Program-made: the position numbers and the translations under genes
The notes under the pieces: generated by a model
What the model saw: only the letters and a program-made list of their open reading frames with translations
Databases searched by the model: none
Told to the model about the DNA's origin: nothing
Origin: Anaerolineae bacterium
GTDB taxonomy: Bacteria; Chloroflexota; Anaerolineae; UBA3071
Reading direction: 5' to 3'
Assembly: GCA_029907105.1 (NCBI GenBank)
Contig: JARYMM010000024.1
Span: forward strand, 1-52,135
Length of the DNA: 52,135 nucleotides
Part shown: positions 51,393-52,135 of the stretch, one piece after another
Layout: each line of letters starts with the position of its first letter
How positions within the stretch are numbered: the first letter of the stretch is position 1

Positions 51393-51800
51393 TCACCTGA
51401 ACAGGCGACCATTCTCTCCATGCCGCCATTGGCCTTCCAGCATCATCTCCTCCTCGCCGACGACGTGGAAGCGGCGCGTCGGTTCCCCCTCCATCGTCGG
51501 CGGCAACATCGGCTGCCCAAACGGCGTAAACCACGGCGACACCATCCCCCCGCCTGGATTGACCACAATCACCGGCGGCTGCGCCCGCTCCCGATACACC
51601 TCCCGCTCCTCCAGCGCCCGCTCCTGCGCCCGCCGCGTCACGGCCACGATCAGCAGACTGGTCGGAATGCTCGCCGCCACGCCAAAGATCACCCCGATCA
51701 CCACGGCCATGGCGTCCGTGCTCATGCGCTGCCCGATGATCACCGCCAGCACGGCCACAAACACCCCCACCACTCCCACCAACACCCGTTTCGCTGTCAT
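51393..51800 (-). CDS. small membrane protein, function unknown
   Basis: The 135-residue protein has two N-terminal membrane segments (about residues 4-22 and 30-54), then a basic/acidic stretch [19 protein letters not shown] and a Pro/Gly-rich tail ending in [14 protein letters not shown] do not recognise a family. GGAGG lies 6 nt before ATG 51800, which overlaps the upstream stop (ATGA), so it is coupled to the FtsK-like gene. Confidence 0.65.
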   Translation of the reverse strand: MTAKRVLVGVVGVFVAVLAVIIGQRMSTDAMAVVIGVIFGVAASIPTSLLIVAVTRRAQERALEEREVYRERAQPPVIVVNPGGGMVSPWFTPFGQPMLPPTMEGEPTRRFHVVGEEEMMLEGQWRHGENGRLFR

Positions 51801-52135
51801 CGCCCACCTCCCAGATATCTGAAACAAGGCACCGAGGCACTGAGGCGCTCAGGCACCGAGGCACTGAGGCGCTCAGGCACCGAGGCCCCCCGGTGACCCG
51901 GTGCCTCAGTGACCCGCCGCCTCCCCTCCGCCATGCGCCACCACCCACGCCCCTCCGCTCCTCCCCCATGCTCCACCACCCACCCCCGGATCTCCTCCTC
52001 CCCAGCCCAGGCCGCCTGAAAACGCACCACCTGCCCCTTGCACACCAGCACAAAGTCCCCCCGCCCCAGCAACTTCTCCGCACCCGTACCCCCAACCCCA
52101 GCCGCCACCCGCGCATCCTCCGCCGACACCACACT
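51797..52135 (-). CDS. C-terminal part of an FtsK/SpoIIIE-like translocase (5' truncated by window)
   Basis: The visible frame reads [20 protein letters not shown], then LGRGDFVLV and [15 protein letters not shown], which matches the end of the FtsK/SpoIIIE motor domain. The rest lies beyond 52135. The last ~35 residues contain SVPERLSA twice and derive from the repeat tract at 51832-51905. The stop overlaps the next gene's start (ATGA). The assignment rests on a short segment. Confidence 0.6.
   Translation of the reverse strand, partial: SVVSAEDARVAAGVGGTGAEKLLGRGDFVLVCKGQVVRFQAAWAGEEEIRGWVVEHGGGAEGRGWWRMAEGRRRVTEAPGHRGASVPERLSASVPERLSASVPCFRYLGGGR
51832..51905. repeat. short-word repeat tract encoding the translocase C-terminus
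   Basis: The 22-nt word GGCACCGAGGCACTGAGGCG + CT occurs twice in tandem, then degenerates. Translated in frame it gives SVPERLSA repeats. Confidence 0.85.

Noticed and set aside
51373..52134. Long minus-strand frame covering both terminal genes
   Set aside because: Gly/Arg-rich shadow; the two shorter frames have an SD, an ATGA overlap and recognisable FtsK-like sequence.

Overview
This 52 kb window is GC-rich, densely coded bacterial DNA with no phage, transposase, CRISPR array or rRNA operon. Pro/Thr-rich lipoprotein linkers, the HdrA/HdrB/HdrC and Flx-type redox genes, tungstate-type uptake genes and the many families of short intergenic repeats suggest a Chloroflexota (Anaerolineae-like) bacterium, probably anaerobic or microaerophilic. 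That placement is inference, because there is no 16S gene here. Most genes lie on the minus strand.

Layout. 0-5 kb: tRNA-Leu(TAA) with a near-consensus promoter, a Zn/Mn ABC transporter, and an AbiE-type type IV toxin-antitoxin pair that runs into it. 5-9.3 kb: a zinc-ribbon protein, a lamin-tail lipoprotein, a Phd/PIN toxin-antitoxin pair, a metallo-beta-lactamase-fold hydrolase and a zinc-ribbon/TPR protein. 9.8-22.4 kb: the centrepiece, an 11-gene minus-strand redox cluster. In transcription order it is ferredoxin korD, korA, hdrA, an mvhD fusion, flxB-like, flxA-like, a fused korB-korC, hdrC, hdrB, a fumarate-reductase-type Fe-S subunit and its flavoprotein. I infer a soluble electron-bifurcating machine linking NAD(P)H, ferredoxin/2-oxoacid and fumarate/succinate (or a disulfide). 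A Rex-like 18-bp operator sits upstream. 22.7-22.9 kb: a small plus-strand transcription unit with a sequestered Shine-Dalgarno sequence and a 17-codon ORF. 23.4-25.5 kb: seven tRNAs and the RNase P RNA. 25.5-31.8 kb: phosphate uptake (pit, DUF47), moaC-moaD-moaE and a tungstate/molybdate ABC transporter. 31.9-38.9 kb: tig-clpP and gyrB-gyrA. 38.9-43 kb: an orphan DNA methyltransferase, a VapBC-type pair and uvrB. 43.3-46.2 kb: a plus-strand two-domain radical SAM protein. 46.4-50.7 kb: alanine dehydrogenase, a nucleotidyltransferase and gatCA. 50.8 kb to the end: a DUF456 membrane protein, a small membrane protein and the C-terminus of an FtsK-like translocase.

A second theme is repeat DNA. 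Degenerate short-word tandem repeats, reminiscent of cyanobacterial STRR sequences, lie between genes and also inside or at the ends of at least eight protein-coding genes and inside the RNase P RNA gene. Two copies of a three-way-junction palindromic element differ in two stems by compensatory changes. Several other imperfect palindromes of about 80 bp occur.
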